From positions 94,205 to 158,204 of the forward strand of contig RHPI01002438.1 of the NCBI GenBank assembly GCA_009103225.1: a DNA stretch of 64,000 nt. Direction: 5' to 3'. Within the stretch, counting starts at the first letter, position 1, and each line of letters begins with the position of its first letter. Below the pieces are notes generated by a model. That model saw only the letters and a program-made list of their open reading frames with translations. It had not been told where the DNA came from and did no database searches. The DNA is from Chlorokybus atmophyticus. Lineage: Eukaryota; Streptophyta; Chlorokybophyceae; Chlorokybales; Chlorokybaceae. Shown here in pieces: positions 1-10,818 of this stretch. Made by a program: the position numbers and the translations under genes.

Positions 1-903
1 GGAGTAGCTTGTCCACTCTCGGCCCTCCATAAATGGTGTTGTCAAATGCGTACTGAACCAGCGGAGACCCGAACGTGCGCTCTGAGCCAGGCCAATCAAC
101 CAACAACGTTCTGTTCATGAATATTGAGAGCATCAGCGTGGAGACCATCCCTTTGAACCGATCGGCTAAACCACCGCACAGCTCGTAGTTGTACGGGTTT
201 CGCCCCACCTGCCGGCACCTACAACCACAGGTATGTTCTACACTCAGGTGGCATGACAAGGATTTCTTTCTTCGCATTCAAGCCAATGAGCGTGAGTGGA
301 TGACCATCATTGTCAGCACAGCCTTCGACGGATCCGCAATGCACTGTGTGCCTGTAAAGACTGTGATTCTAACATGCACAGTTCCAACCTGAAAACAATA
401 AATTTGCCCATCTTGTTCAACGTCTCCGCATCTGGATATTTCGCACTGGCGCGCAAAAGGCGCAGCTGGTTCATGGCTTCAGAGTGCTTTGCTGCGTAAG
501 GCCGCATCCACGTGCCGCAAAGCTGTTCCCAGTTGGGTCGCGGTTTGCTTGGCAACAAGCTCAGCTCAGAGGTCACACCAGGGATGCCGCGACGAAGCGA
601 GAGGCGCGCAGAAGCAGCAGAGTCTTCATCAGCGTCTTCAACATGCAGCTTCTTTGTTGGCGCATCTCGTCCACCTGCTGCTCCCCTCAGCCTTGCTTCT
701 GTCAAGGCGGGCTGATGGCGGAGGTTATTCCCAGAGGCAAAGCCTGCCCGCCCGTCCACAGCAGCGAACTGCACATGGCTGAAACCTAACAGCATTATAA
801 ACACGCCTGCGAGCACCATGATCGTGCGAAGCGCACGGAGAGAGCTGAGTGATGGCCGCAGCACAGCCAACCACCCTGCTCCCAATGACGAGGGCGAAGC
901 CAT
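1..903 (-). CDS. Putative type II membrane glycosyltransferase, fucosyltransferase-like (3' part missing)
   Basis: Two exons are visible: 903-389 and 218-1. The intron has a CAG|GTTGG donor and a TTGTAG acceptor, phase 2. About 244 residues are in the window and the gene runs off the left edge. The start is the first in-frame ATG (903). A hydrophobic stretch near residues 29-45 (IMVLAGVFIMLLGF) after a short basic N-terminus looks like the signal-anchor of a Golgi type II protein; a Ser/Arg/Ala-rich stem follows. Exon 2 carries CGGLADRFKGMVSTLMLSIF, then NRTLLVDWPG. This resembles the nucleotide-sugar-binding start of the FUT8/NodZ/O-fucosyltransferase fold (GG-x-ADR-x-KG). The fold is recognised only by this motif, so donor and acceptor substrates are unknown. 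It is divergent from COQ9 and probably shares its promoter. Confidence 0.62.
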
Positions 904-1414
904 AGCAGCGGCCTGCACTGCTCCATGTAACCTTCTACCCGATCATCATCCGTGCGACTCAGCTGTCATAGCAGCTTACATGCTATTGTTGATCCCACAG
1001 CTACGGCAACAGACCAGCTGAACGTGAAGCAGCTGGGTCAGAGGGGACACCCGCTCGGCACACTAAGTATTACTGGCAGCTACTTGCAAACGTCCAGTTC
1101 ACAAGTCTTACGGGCATCCATGCAAGGTTACAGGAAGTGCAATGCCTACTAGCAGACACGCGCATGTACAACATGCACGTCAACGGCGCTCTTCTCAAGC
1201 CTAAACAGCCAACATCCGTCAGCCGCCACCATCGCCGTCGCCGTCGCCGCCGCTGCGAGCCAGACTGCACACTGTCAGTGCCAGCGTACACTGCTACTAG
1301 CGTTGCGCTTACGCTAAGTCACACTATGCAATGCGTCATGCTTGTCTACGTTGTGCGTGACGTTGGTAAGTAAGCGCAGGAGTTGCTGTTGTGGGGCGGC
1401 AGCCGGTGGCGGCG
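904..1414. promoter_or_regulatory. Divergent intergenic region between the glycosyltransferase and COQ9
   Basis: This 511-bp space between two opposite ATG codons must hold both 5' UTRs and promoters. It contains a short trinucleotide run (CGCCGT/CGCCGC, about 1227-1254) close to the COQ9 side. I see no convincing TATA box, and transcription starts were not located. Confidence 0.45.
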
Positions 1415-3259
1415 ATGGTGCTGCGGATAGCGCTGAGGGCGTGGAGTACGCGAGTGCCCAGCGCGGCTGCGCTGTTGTCGCCTGCTTTGGAGCGGGTTTC
1501 AGAGCAATCGGCTTGTTCCAGCAGCAGACGTGCCACGACGGTTCTCCCTGCCGCTAGCCCTGCAGCATGCCGCCGTAGCTGGAGCTCTAACGTGTACAGC
1601 GACTACGTCTTCGGGCATGGAGCTTCCCAGGGCGACTCGCAGCAGAGGCAGGAGTCGGACAATGAGCCTGAGTGGGAGGACCCTGCTGAGCTCCAGAAGC
1701 GACGCATGTTGGACGCGGCACTTAAGCACGTGGTACGTTACGTCGCACTCTCTTGGGGATTAAGCAGGCTAGTCAGTGCACAGGTCTTGCCAGAGGACAC
1801 CGCGCACAGCAGGTTTGTTGTCCTGCGTAAGAACTACACTGCGCAATACTTTCTATGAACCAACTAGAAAACAGTAGTCAATGCGGCCATGCATAGTGTT
1901 TGCATCCTTGTCAAATGCACGCGTCCGTACATGCACACATACACGTAGCTACGATTTATTTATATACCTCCACCAAGTGCAGCGCATGCTCCCAAAGTTC
2001 AACATATGCGGGTATCATAACCCCACAATAGCATATCGCTTTTGTCACCATTGATGCTTTTGCAGTTACGCCGTGCAGGTTTTCCTAGTACACAAGGAAC
2101 TCACCTGCCCCATGTTTTATGTTTATTGACATTCATGCTGTTTGTCAGGGAGCTGTGGGCTGGTCGGATGAAGCATTGGCGAGAGGGGCAAGGGACTTGA
2201 ACTTGTCAGAAGCAGCGGTGGGCATGTTTCCACATGGAAGCGCTGACCTGGTTGAGTACTTTGTACGGAGATGCAATGACCAGCTGGCAAAGCAGCTTGA
2301 GCAGCGCACGGATGAGCTCGCCGCACTTCGAGTCCGAGATCGCATTAAGACTGGCGTCAGGTTGAGACTTCAAATGATCACCCCTTATATTCAACAGTGG
2401 CCACAAGCGCTTAGCATACAGGTAACCACAAACGCTACACAGTACCCACAACAAGCTTACATGCTGCTCAAGCTTACATGTGCTTGCATATACCTTTATG
2501 TTTGGAAGATACTGGTGAGAAAGGCATATCAGACACATTGTCGTTGTTTTCATGTGCGTATGTGTTGCCACTGTAGGCCAATCCCATGAATGCACCAACA
2601 TTTGTGCGCTTGGGAGCAGAGATGGTAGATGCCATCTGGCGGGCCGCAGGAGACAATGCAACACCTACAGATCCCAACTGGTACTCGAAACGCGGTCTGC
2701 TGGCAGCGGTCTATGCATCGACCGAACTGTACATGCTAACGGATTTCTCTGACGGTGAGGTTTCGTGCACAGTTACTCTGTATTGCTGCCATTGGCTTGT
2801 GAGTCTGCTTGACATGCCTGACATGCTTTGCTTATCTTGCACATGCTTAGGGACGCATGCAAAGGGTTTGCATGTATCTTACAACCATTGCTTCCAACCA
2901 TGTGCATGTGATTCAACTATTGCGTCAAATTAAACCGATGCAACCGCCTTCACTGGTGTCAGGATCTGAGGAGACGTGGAAGTTTCTTGATCGACGCGTG
3001 GAGGATGTCATGGAGTTTGGCAAAAAGGCCAGACAGGTACGACACGCAACGGAACACGCCATTAGCATGCCTCCGCAGCATGGCATGTTTGTTCCGGTGA
3101 TGTGGGTCACAGTTTCAGCTACCACCACGAACACAATAAATGATGCCATGTAACTGACCGCACTCCATATGCTTGTAGATGTCGGAGATGGCGGGAGCAC
3201 TTGGAGGTAGCTTACAACACGTGTTTTCGAGTTTACTGCCAAACAGACCGAAGTTCTAA
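1415..3259 (+). CDS. COQ9: Ubiquinone biosynthesis protein COQ9, mitochondrial
   Basis: Five exons: 1415-1732, 2149-2421, 2577-2754, 2963-3036 and 3179-3259. All phases agree and give 307 residues, close to the usual COQ9 length. COQ9 is a lipid-binding helical protein of the mitochondrial inner membrane that presents coenzyme Q intermediates to COQ7 in the CoQ synthesis complex. The N-terminus is rich in Arg, Ser and Ala and lacks acidic residues, as expected of a mitochondrial presequence. The body shows family hallmarks: GWSDEALARGARDLNLS, MFPHGSADLVEYF, ANPMNAP, a DPNWYSKRGLLAAVYASTEL segment and TWKFLDRRVEDVM. The start is the ATG at 1415; the frame upstream lacks an ATG. Introns are 74-416 nt. 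Nothing suggests a break. Confidence 0.95.
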
Positions 3260-6034
3260 TTATCCATTGGGTTTCCTGCTGATTGGACTGCCACGTCTCA
3301 ATGCAGCTTCTGAAGATGCCATTGTTGCTGTGCTCGTGTTTCCCCACCCATCGGTTACTTCAGATGGTCATTTGTATTTCTCTCTGTCAACATGCAAGGT
3401 ATACCAAAGAATGCACATCATGCCGTGCACACACATGCATGATGTTGAAACACACGTAAAATGCAGTGTTTACTAGTTACAAAATTTGCGCGAGTGCAAT
3501 CGTTAATGCTGTTGTTACATTACATGAGTTTGATGCCTGGCAGAAAGTAGTGCTTGTTACACATAACCTTGGCAGGTGCATTGGGCGCCACATGCAACAC
3601 AGCATGGCACTCCCGCTCCCCTTGCCAATTGTGAAAATCGTTGGCTCACTTCCGGCCCGCAGTTCCCTCGCATGCACTCACCCTAATCTCCCGAATTCAA
3701 ACCCCATGCTCCACGCAAGTCCTTCCTGATGTTTGAATGAGGCTTCTAAGGGAGGGGGGCGCTTGACCCCCACCTTTGTACCAGGGGGGCTTTGCCTTTG
3801 GCGGAACATTTGCATGTGGTGCACGAGCACATATGGTAGGTCTAGAATGAAGCTACTCGTAAGTGATACCATTGTTTATCATGATACTGGTGCGATATGA
3901 GCATGTGTATAGTTTAACATATCATAACATGCCAACTAACATGTGTAAGACCGAGGGTGCTAGCGGCTGCATAATCAGCAGCAAACTCAGAGAAAAGCTC
4001 AAGGGGCCAAGCTGTCTAGGCGTCTGTCCGTCCACAAGTGCATGCTGAAGTCTGCCCAAGCCCGGTCTAACCTCTCCTCTCCTTGCCTTTTCCCTGCGCT
4101 CTGCAGGTGGTACTCTTGCTGTCATCTTGCCATTGCCCCTGCTTATCGCTGCCTGAGGGTCTAGTGCTAATGATGATGCTGCTGTTGTTGTTGTTGTTAA
4201 AGTAGTAGTTGTGTAAGCTCTGTCTTGGCCCCCGCCTAAAGGTCTTGTTTGCTTGCTGTGCGGCCTGCTCTGTGTGTGCACTACTACTATCATTGTCTGA
4301 GCGTGCTTCGCGCGGCTCTGATGTAAGCTATGTTATATTCACCAGCGCATAAATGATAAACATGTGTAACGATGAAGTGGGTACAAAGAAGCCATCAATA
4401 AGCGAAGAAGCAAATCATAACACATCCTTTTTCAAGTTCAAGTTGATAAGTTTATATTATGTGTAGCATCCATGATGTAATGTTTGTTATCATCTAAGCT
4501 GGTTGCAAATTGTTAAGTGGGATGTTTATGTATATCATACTCAGCAACACACACACTTGTTTGTTCAAGCGAACGTTGCCTTTATGCTTGGGACTTTGTG
4601 CAAGCCTTTAACAATCATTGTTTAATGAGGTTTGCATGCTGCTAGGCAGTGCCCTGCTTAAAACAACATGATTGAACTCCATGTGAGCGTGTTCCAGGCA
4701 TGGCCGTGATGTCACGCGGCGCATAATTATGCTTATGTGTGCATTAAGCATGACATGTAAGCACTACACTCTTTATGTGTGCAATCATGGGTTAACATCA
4801 TCTTTACACCCCTATGTTCGCTTATACTTATGTTATCCTTGCCCAACTTTATTGAGCAAGGCATGGCAGCGTAAACGATCATTAACGCCTCCACCTCCAC
4901 CTCCACCATCACCATCACCATGTGTGTATAGAGTAATAGAGATGGCACCATTATCCAAAATGTGTATAACAGCACATGTGTCACTTTGTCATACAGCGGC
5001 AATAATGAGCATACAATCAATGTACTTCAACATGCGGCAGCAAGCAAACAACAACGACGTTGTCGCTTTCATCGACGTAAACGTATTGCATTTTACGCTT
5101 ATATATGTACATGGTATAGTTTTCAATCAATAAGTAGGTAAAAGCAAAGCAATAGCAACACATCAACTAAACACTTAGGAGAAGGCAACAACCAAGTAAA
5201 CAATTAGAGCTAGGCTAGGCTGCTACCGGTATGTGCTATGCAAGGTTCGATGGTGAGAAGCAGGGCTGGAGTCATCTCTCAAACATCTCGGGAGCGCAAT
5301 TGAAAATCTTCTCACCTACCCCCCACTCCCACCATGGTGTCTGCCATGCACCATGGGCCATGGCACACACACTTTACGCCAAGGGAGTAATAGTTGCATA
5401 CCTGCATATATCTCTCAACCTCTATGATCATTACCTGCATATATGGTGTGTGCTTGCGGGAACACCTCGCTCAGTTCTCTGTCGGCCAATGGCCGCAGCA
5501 AGGCCGGCGGCCGCGTTACTTCCATTGTATGAAGCGGCGACGGCCACCGGACGCGCTGGTCGAAACGTGTCGACCTTCAATCGATAAGATCCGCTTGCCC
5601 GCAGACAAGGAAATGCCGCCTCCAAGTCTCACGACGCGCCACGTCACGCAGGAGGCTTAAACTAAGGCTTGAACTGTTGCGCCACAGGCGCATAACTGCG
5701 GTCAGCTTAACTGAGGGCGCCAAGCGTGGCAGGCGGTGTGGCCAGCGGCGGGGGCGGAGGCGGCGGCGGAGACGTCAATGGCGGCGAGGTAGTTGTTCGC
5801 AGATAATTTGGGATTCGGGATGACAGACGAGTGTTTGTGAACTAAGGTTTGCTGAAGATACGTGTTGAGGGCGCTGCGTCGGGCGCCCGCTGCGCATCAG
5901 TGTTGTTGGAGCTGTGTTTAGCTTTTAGGGTTGATTCGGCTGCTCTAGCCTGGCGCCTGGGGTTGGCTTGCTGGAATGGTTGAGTGCTCGCTGCCCGCCT
6001 GCTTCGGCATGAGGTTGTAGCTTTAGCAAAGGCC
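3260..6034 (+). other. Gene-free interval between COQ9 and the CNNM/CorC gene
   Basis: No conserved coding exon was recognised here on either strand. It holds the COQ9 3' end, C- and G-tract-rich sequence near 3740-3790, a short (CCACCT)n/(ACCATC)n microsatellite near 4885-4922, and AT-richer unique-looking DNA. The last few hundred bases are GC-rich and should contain the promoter and 5' UTR of the next gene. The reading frames present lack codon-level or motif support. Confidence 0.5.
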
Positions 6035-7325
6035 ATGACGCCGTACGGCATGAGGACGGTGCCGTCCTTGTCGCCCTCCTGCCTGCCGCTGGCATTGCGA
6101 CCAGGCACATTGGAGCGTAGTTTGGGTGCCAGCAAGCAGCGTCGTGCGCCTGCAGTGCAGTCACCTTTACCAGGCCGGCATCTATCATTAGGGTTGCGCA
6201 GCAATTGGCGATCAGGGTCGTTCTCCAGCCCGCTTCCTGGCACAGACCGCAGGAAAAGGTGGAGCTGCTGCCCCAACAGGCCTTCTCCAGCCGTCAGCTT
6301 CGCTGCTGCTCCTGGTGGTGGTCACCGCGCTGCTGCTTCCCAACGGGCTGCATTGCGACAGCCTGCTCACCGCACAGGTGTCAAAGTCGTTTGCTTTCTC
6401 AGTGCATGCATAAGAACACAGTTAAAAGTCAATGTAATATCTGTCATTAGGGTCTCTGCGAGTTGTTGAGTTGGAGTGAGGTTTGCAGTCATAGACTCTC
6501 ATCCTCCGCTTTGGCTTAGGTTTGGATCTGTGCGGGAAGTTGTGCATTGGTACCGCAAAGTTGGGTAGCAGTGTTGTGCAAGACACAGTACGTTGCAGTG
6601 TCACAATGTCACAACCGCATGAGCATTGGTGTGCATGTGTGCAAGCGTTGGTACCAGTGTCAATTAGCAGCGGTGTAAAGTACAATGTTATGAGCATCCA
6701 TAGCAGCGGTAACGGGTGCAAGCATGACGTGTGTTGTGCTGTGTGCGCAGATCATCAGCCAATTTCTTTGCAAGCGCTGCGTGCTTTCAGAGGGCCTCTG
6801 TTGGTGGCTGCCACTGTAGTAGCTACACAATTTATTGGAGCTGCCGCCGCAAGGGCTGCAGCTTCACTTGTCCCGCCTGCGTCGATCGCTGTGCCTGCTG
6901 CTGCGGTCGCTGTCAGTGCTGCTGCCGCCGCAGTCACGGTCACCGCAGCTGAACTGTGGTTAAATGGAGTTTTGTTGTTTATTCTCCTGACTGTATCCGC
7001 TCTCTGTTCCATGTCTGAAACGTCCATCACAACGCTCTGGCCCTGGAAGGTGTGTACAGTCCAATTTGCATGGGTTTCAGAATGTGAATGTAGGACTGGC
7101 TTCATGCTTGTCACCATTACAGGTCAGAGAACTTGCAGAACGCGAGGGTGAGGACAGTCCCTTCAACATGCTGCGAATAGACGTTACGCGCTTCTTGTCT
7201 ACCATCCTTCTTCTTTCTACGTACGTGACGCCGTTTTGCTGCACAGCCACAGTCACTACTACCTGCTTGCTGTCTCTGCGTATGCTGCTTTTCCGGGGGA
7301 GAGGGGGGGAGGGGGGGGGGGGGGN

Positions 7326-7387
<62 letters not shown>

Positions 7388-10300
7388 GTGGAATTTTAGC
7401 ATATAGCTGGCATGTTAATGCATTTGGTTGCTTGCCCACATTGCCATACTGCGAGGGCACACGAGTTCTTGCCTAGATGTCTTGTTGCTGTCCTACATTG
7501 TTGCGATGGCTGGCGCATGTGGTTTGAGCACTACAACCGAAACATAAAGGACATCAACGCTCCATCCATGGTTAGGCCATGAGTGCTAGTGTATGCGGTC
7601 TGTCTGCCGGTTAAGAGGGAGTTGCCGTCCCTGATTGAATTGTATGAGGTCTCAGCATATAGCTAAACGGTACTTATGCCTTGTGCCTGCGCAGCGTTGC
7701 CAATGTTGGCGCCACGGCAATTGCGACAGAGTATGCCATGCGAATATGGGGTGAAGTGGGATTGGGCGCGGTTACGATTGCCATGACGGTAAGCGGCCAT
7801 GGTGACTTTGTGAAGTGGTTGTGTTGTACTGCCAATGCAAAGGTTATTTATATGTAACTTTTTTGTAGGTGGTAACGGTGTTATTCACTGAGATCACACC
7901 CAAAAGCATCGCTGTACACAATGCTATTCCAATAGCACGAGCAGTATTACAGCCCATCGCAGCACTTTCTGTAATATTGTATCCGGTTGGCCGTGCCTGT
8001 ACATTGATATGCTCCGGAGTCTTAGCATTACTAGGGCTCGGGAACCATGCGTAAGTACATTTGGTACTCTTACACGCTCGCATGCTCCCACATCTCATAC
8101 TGCGGTGACACTCCAGCATCTCGTGTGTCTTGCAGTGAACCGTTTGTCACAGAAGATGAACTCAAGTTAATTATTAGCGGGGCGGAAAGTAGTGGCGCGA
8201 TTGAAGAAGAAGAACAGGTATGCTCCCGTGGATAGCCAAGTTTTCTGATATACAGCGATGCTGAAACCGGTTTGGTTGGTTTTTGCAGGACATGATTGAA
8301 AATGTGCTCGATCTCGAGGAGAAGCAAGTCAAGGAGATAATGACACCGTTGGTGGATGTTGTCGCGGTTGATGGGGGTTCCAAGTTGCTAGAGCTGCTTC
8401 GGTTGTGGCGAGAACATCAGTACTCAAGGTCTGGGAGTGTAGGGGGTCGTTAGTTGGGCTTGTTTGAGCCAGCACTGCTGACGATGCTGTGCGTCGCACA
8501 GGGTGCCTGTGTATGAGGGTCGGGTGGATAATGTGGTGGGCATTGCGTACACAATGGACATGTTGGACTACCTTGAAGAGGTACGCTGCAATGATGGTTA
8601 GCGCGTGTGCGAAAGTGCGCGTCCTGGATGGAGACATACTGCTGTGTGTGTATGTGTTAACTTACATGGTGTTGTGCAGCCCGAACTGCTTGAGCACATC
8701 ACAGTGTCAAAGGCCATGTCAAGAAATCCCGCATTCTTTGTGCCTGGTAAGTGCAGCCTTCTTCGGCATGGTTGACGTGGTTGTGTCCAAACGGGAGTCT
8801 GAACACCCTGCATCTGTCAGATTCCATGACGGTTTGGAATTTGCTGCGTGAGTTTCGCATTCGTAAGGTGCACATGGCAGTTGTGGTCAACGAGTATGGC
8901 GGCACAGCTGGGGTAAGCAACAATTGGCTTGCAAAAAGGTTGTCAGCATTGCTGGCCTGTTGCATGCTCTGTACTGCAGCTGCTCAACCTGTTATGCCTG
9001 TGCTACCCAGATTGTGACACTTGAGGATGTAGTGGAAGAGATCGTTGGTGAAATCTATGACGAAACAGACACCAAGGTAGGCTTGGACCTAACAACATCA
9101 GCAAGTCGCATTGGCATTGTGCACGGTCAACGGTACTCCTCTTTATGCAGGAGGAGATTGCTCGCAAAACAGGGTCAATTGTCAGGAGAGAGGAAGGCAT
9201 GTGGCAGATTGATGCACACATGTCAATGGAGGATGCTGCAGATGCTTTGGAGATTGAGTTTCCCGAGGGGGAGTACGAGACTATGGCGGGCTACATCTTC
9301 CATACATTTGGGTACATCCCGAGGTCTGGTGAAAGCATTGTGGTGCTGTTGCCAAAACGCATAGAAGACAAGTTTGAGAGCGCCACGAAGCAGGCCTTGC
9401 AGATTCGCATGACCGTGGTTAATGGCACTGCTAGAAAGGTACAGCTGCAACTTGCACATTCTCTGCGTAACAATCGTTGCAAACAGCCTCTGCACGTTAG
9501 GTGCAAGCGTCATGCTGGCTCCATGCTTAGAGTGTGACTCTGCCTCAAGCTAATCACTGGGTGAACAGGTGCGGTCTGTGCTGCTAGAGGTCTTGGGCGT
9601 CTGCGAAGGTACTGGTTGTGAAGTAGACGTGAATGGATTAGCCCGGGCGGAGAAACTGGCAGATGGGCAGCCTCGCGGCTACTCCACGGACGTGGATGAT
9701 GAAGACAATGCTGTTTACGGCTTTGAAGAAGGTAGTCTTTAGTTGTTGCACAGGGGTTGTGCACTTTGTCGACCGGAGTCTGGCCTCAGTAGTGCTAATC
9801 GTGGGTTATACACAGACGGACGGACAGCAGATGTTGCCATGGCTTCCGAGATTATGCGAAACTCTATCTCGTTAGGTGAGTACGTGCTATGTGTGATACA
9901 GCACTATCAGAGCGGTTTATCACAATGGGACTGATTTGTGAGTCGCATAACAGGAACACTAGATGCCAACTCCCCTGCCATGTATGTGCCTGAAAGAGCC
10001 CGCTCAGCGTCCCCAAGCACGTCAGGTGATGAGAGTCCATCATCAGGGAATGGGAGGTCGATCTCACCGCAATTGCTAGTAGGCAAGCCCATTGCACGAG
10101 GTGCTGCCGCTGCACAGTGGGATGCGCTTGCTGAAGAGCGGCGCTCTGAAGAGGAGTATAGAAAAGAAAAACGGAGAGAAGGGTGAGCGGTCGACAGCGA
10201 TGTTTCGCCTTGGAATCCACATTATGCAACTGGTGCATTTGTTGCTTGGCACATGCGCATGTCTCTGTGGTATGCACACACTCATAGGCCTCTTGTTTGC

Positions 10301-10501
10301 GTGGACACTTACTACAGCTGTGCATCCAGGCATAATGTCAGTCAGAGGCATAGAATTCTGGAAGAAGCACGCGCTGCCGCTGCTGCCAAGCGAGAAGCTA
10401 TGGCACAGATGGAGGCTGCATCAGCTGGGGAAGTGGTACACTCAAATCTTGCACTACCTGGCGATGCTCCCGGTGCTAACCATGCAAGGACAGAACGGTA
10501 A
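6035..10501 (+). CDS. Plastid CNNM/CorC-family ion transporter (DUF21-CBS-CorC; MGR8/9-like)
   Basis: Sixteen exons: 6035-6377, 6751-7049, 7123-7220, 7695-7788, 7869-8050, 8136-8217, 8289-8428, 8502-8580, 8680-8746, 8821-8912, 9011-9076, 9151-9438, 9569-9731, 9816-9875, 9954-10182 and 10330-10501. They give 817 residues. Order of parts: a Ser/Arg/Pro-rich leader (about 1-75) like a chloroplast transit peptide; hydrophobic DUF21 membrane segments (about 125-335, with LLFILLTVSALCSMSETSI and VLFTEITPKSIAVHNA); a CBS pair beginning near LDLEEKQVKEIMTPLVDVVA; the second CBS motif IVTLEDVVEEIVGEIYDE; and the CorC/HlyC domain with FHTFGYIPRSGE. CNNM/CorC proteins move or sense Mg2+, and Arabidopsis MGR8/MGR9 are the plastid members. 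The last 200 residues form an unusual acidic, Ser- and Ala-rich tail. Intron 3 contains a 76-base G run. Confidence 0.9.
7311..7386 (+). repeat. Homopolymeric G run with one undetermined base
   Basis: An almost unbroken run of G with an N at 7325 lies in intron 3 (7221-7694) of the CNNM/CorC gene, preceded by a G-rich GAGGGGGGGAG stretch. The N and homogeneity suggest its true length is not resolved by the assembly. Being intronic, it does not affect the reading frame. Confidence 0.9.
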
Positions 10502-10818
10502 ATGACGGATATGCCGGGTTAGTAGGGTGTATGTCTATGTACGTCTATATTTGGGGAAACACCATGGTGTTCTCAAGTCGCTGAGCTGCAAATGTTGGTC
10601 TTAAAAGCATGCCATATGTACTGTTGCGAACCCAAGCTGACTATGCATGCCCAGGCAGTGCTTGCGCGCATAATGGAATGTATTATCGGGCACACTTGTG
10701 TTACCCAAGGACTAAAAGTTTCTACTACTATACTGAGCTAACTACCTAGTCCAACACAACAGCATACTGAATACTGCATTGCAAGAATATTGTCCTGTGA
10801 CCAATGGCCTATCGCACT
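10502..10818. other. Tail-to-tail spacer with both 3' ends
   Basis: This is 317 bp between the stop codons of two convergent genes. It should hold both polyadenylation regions. I did not identify a definite poly(A) signal on either strand. Confidence 0.4.

Noticed and set aside
7066-7476. Poly-Gly or poly-Pro open frames over the G run
   Set aside because: They are produced by the G homopolymer inside an intron.
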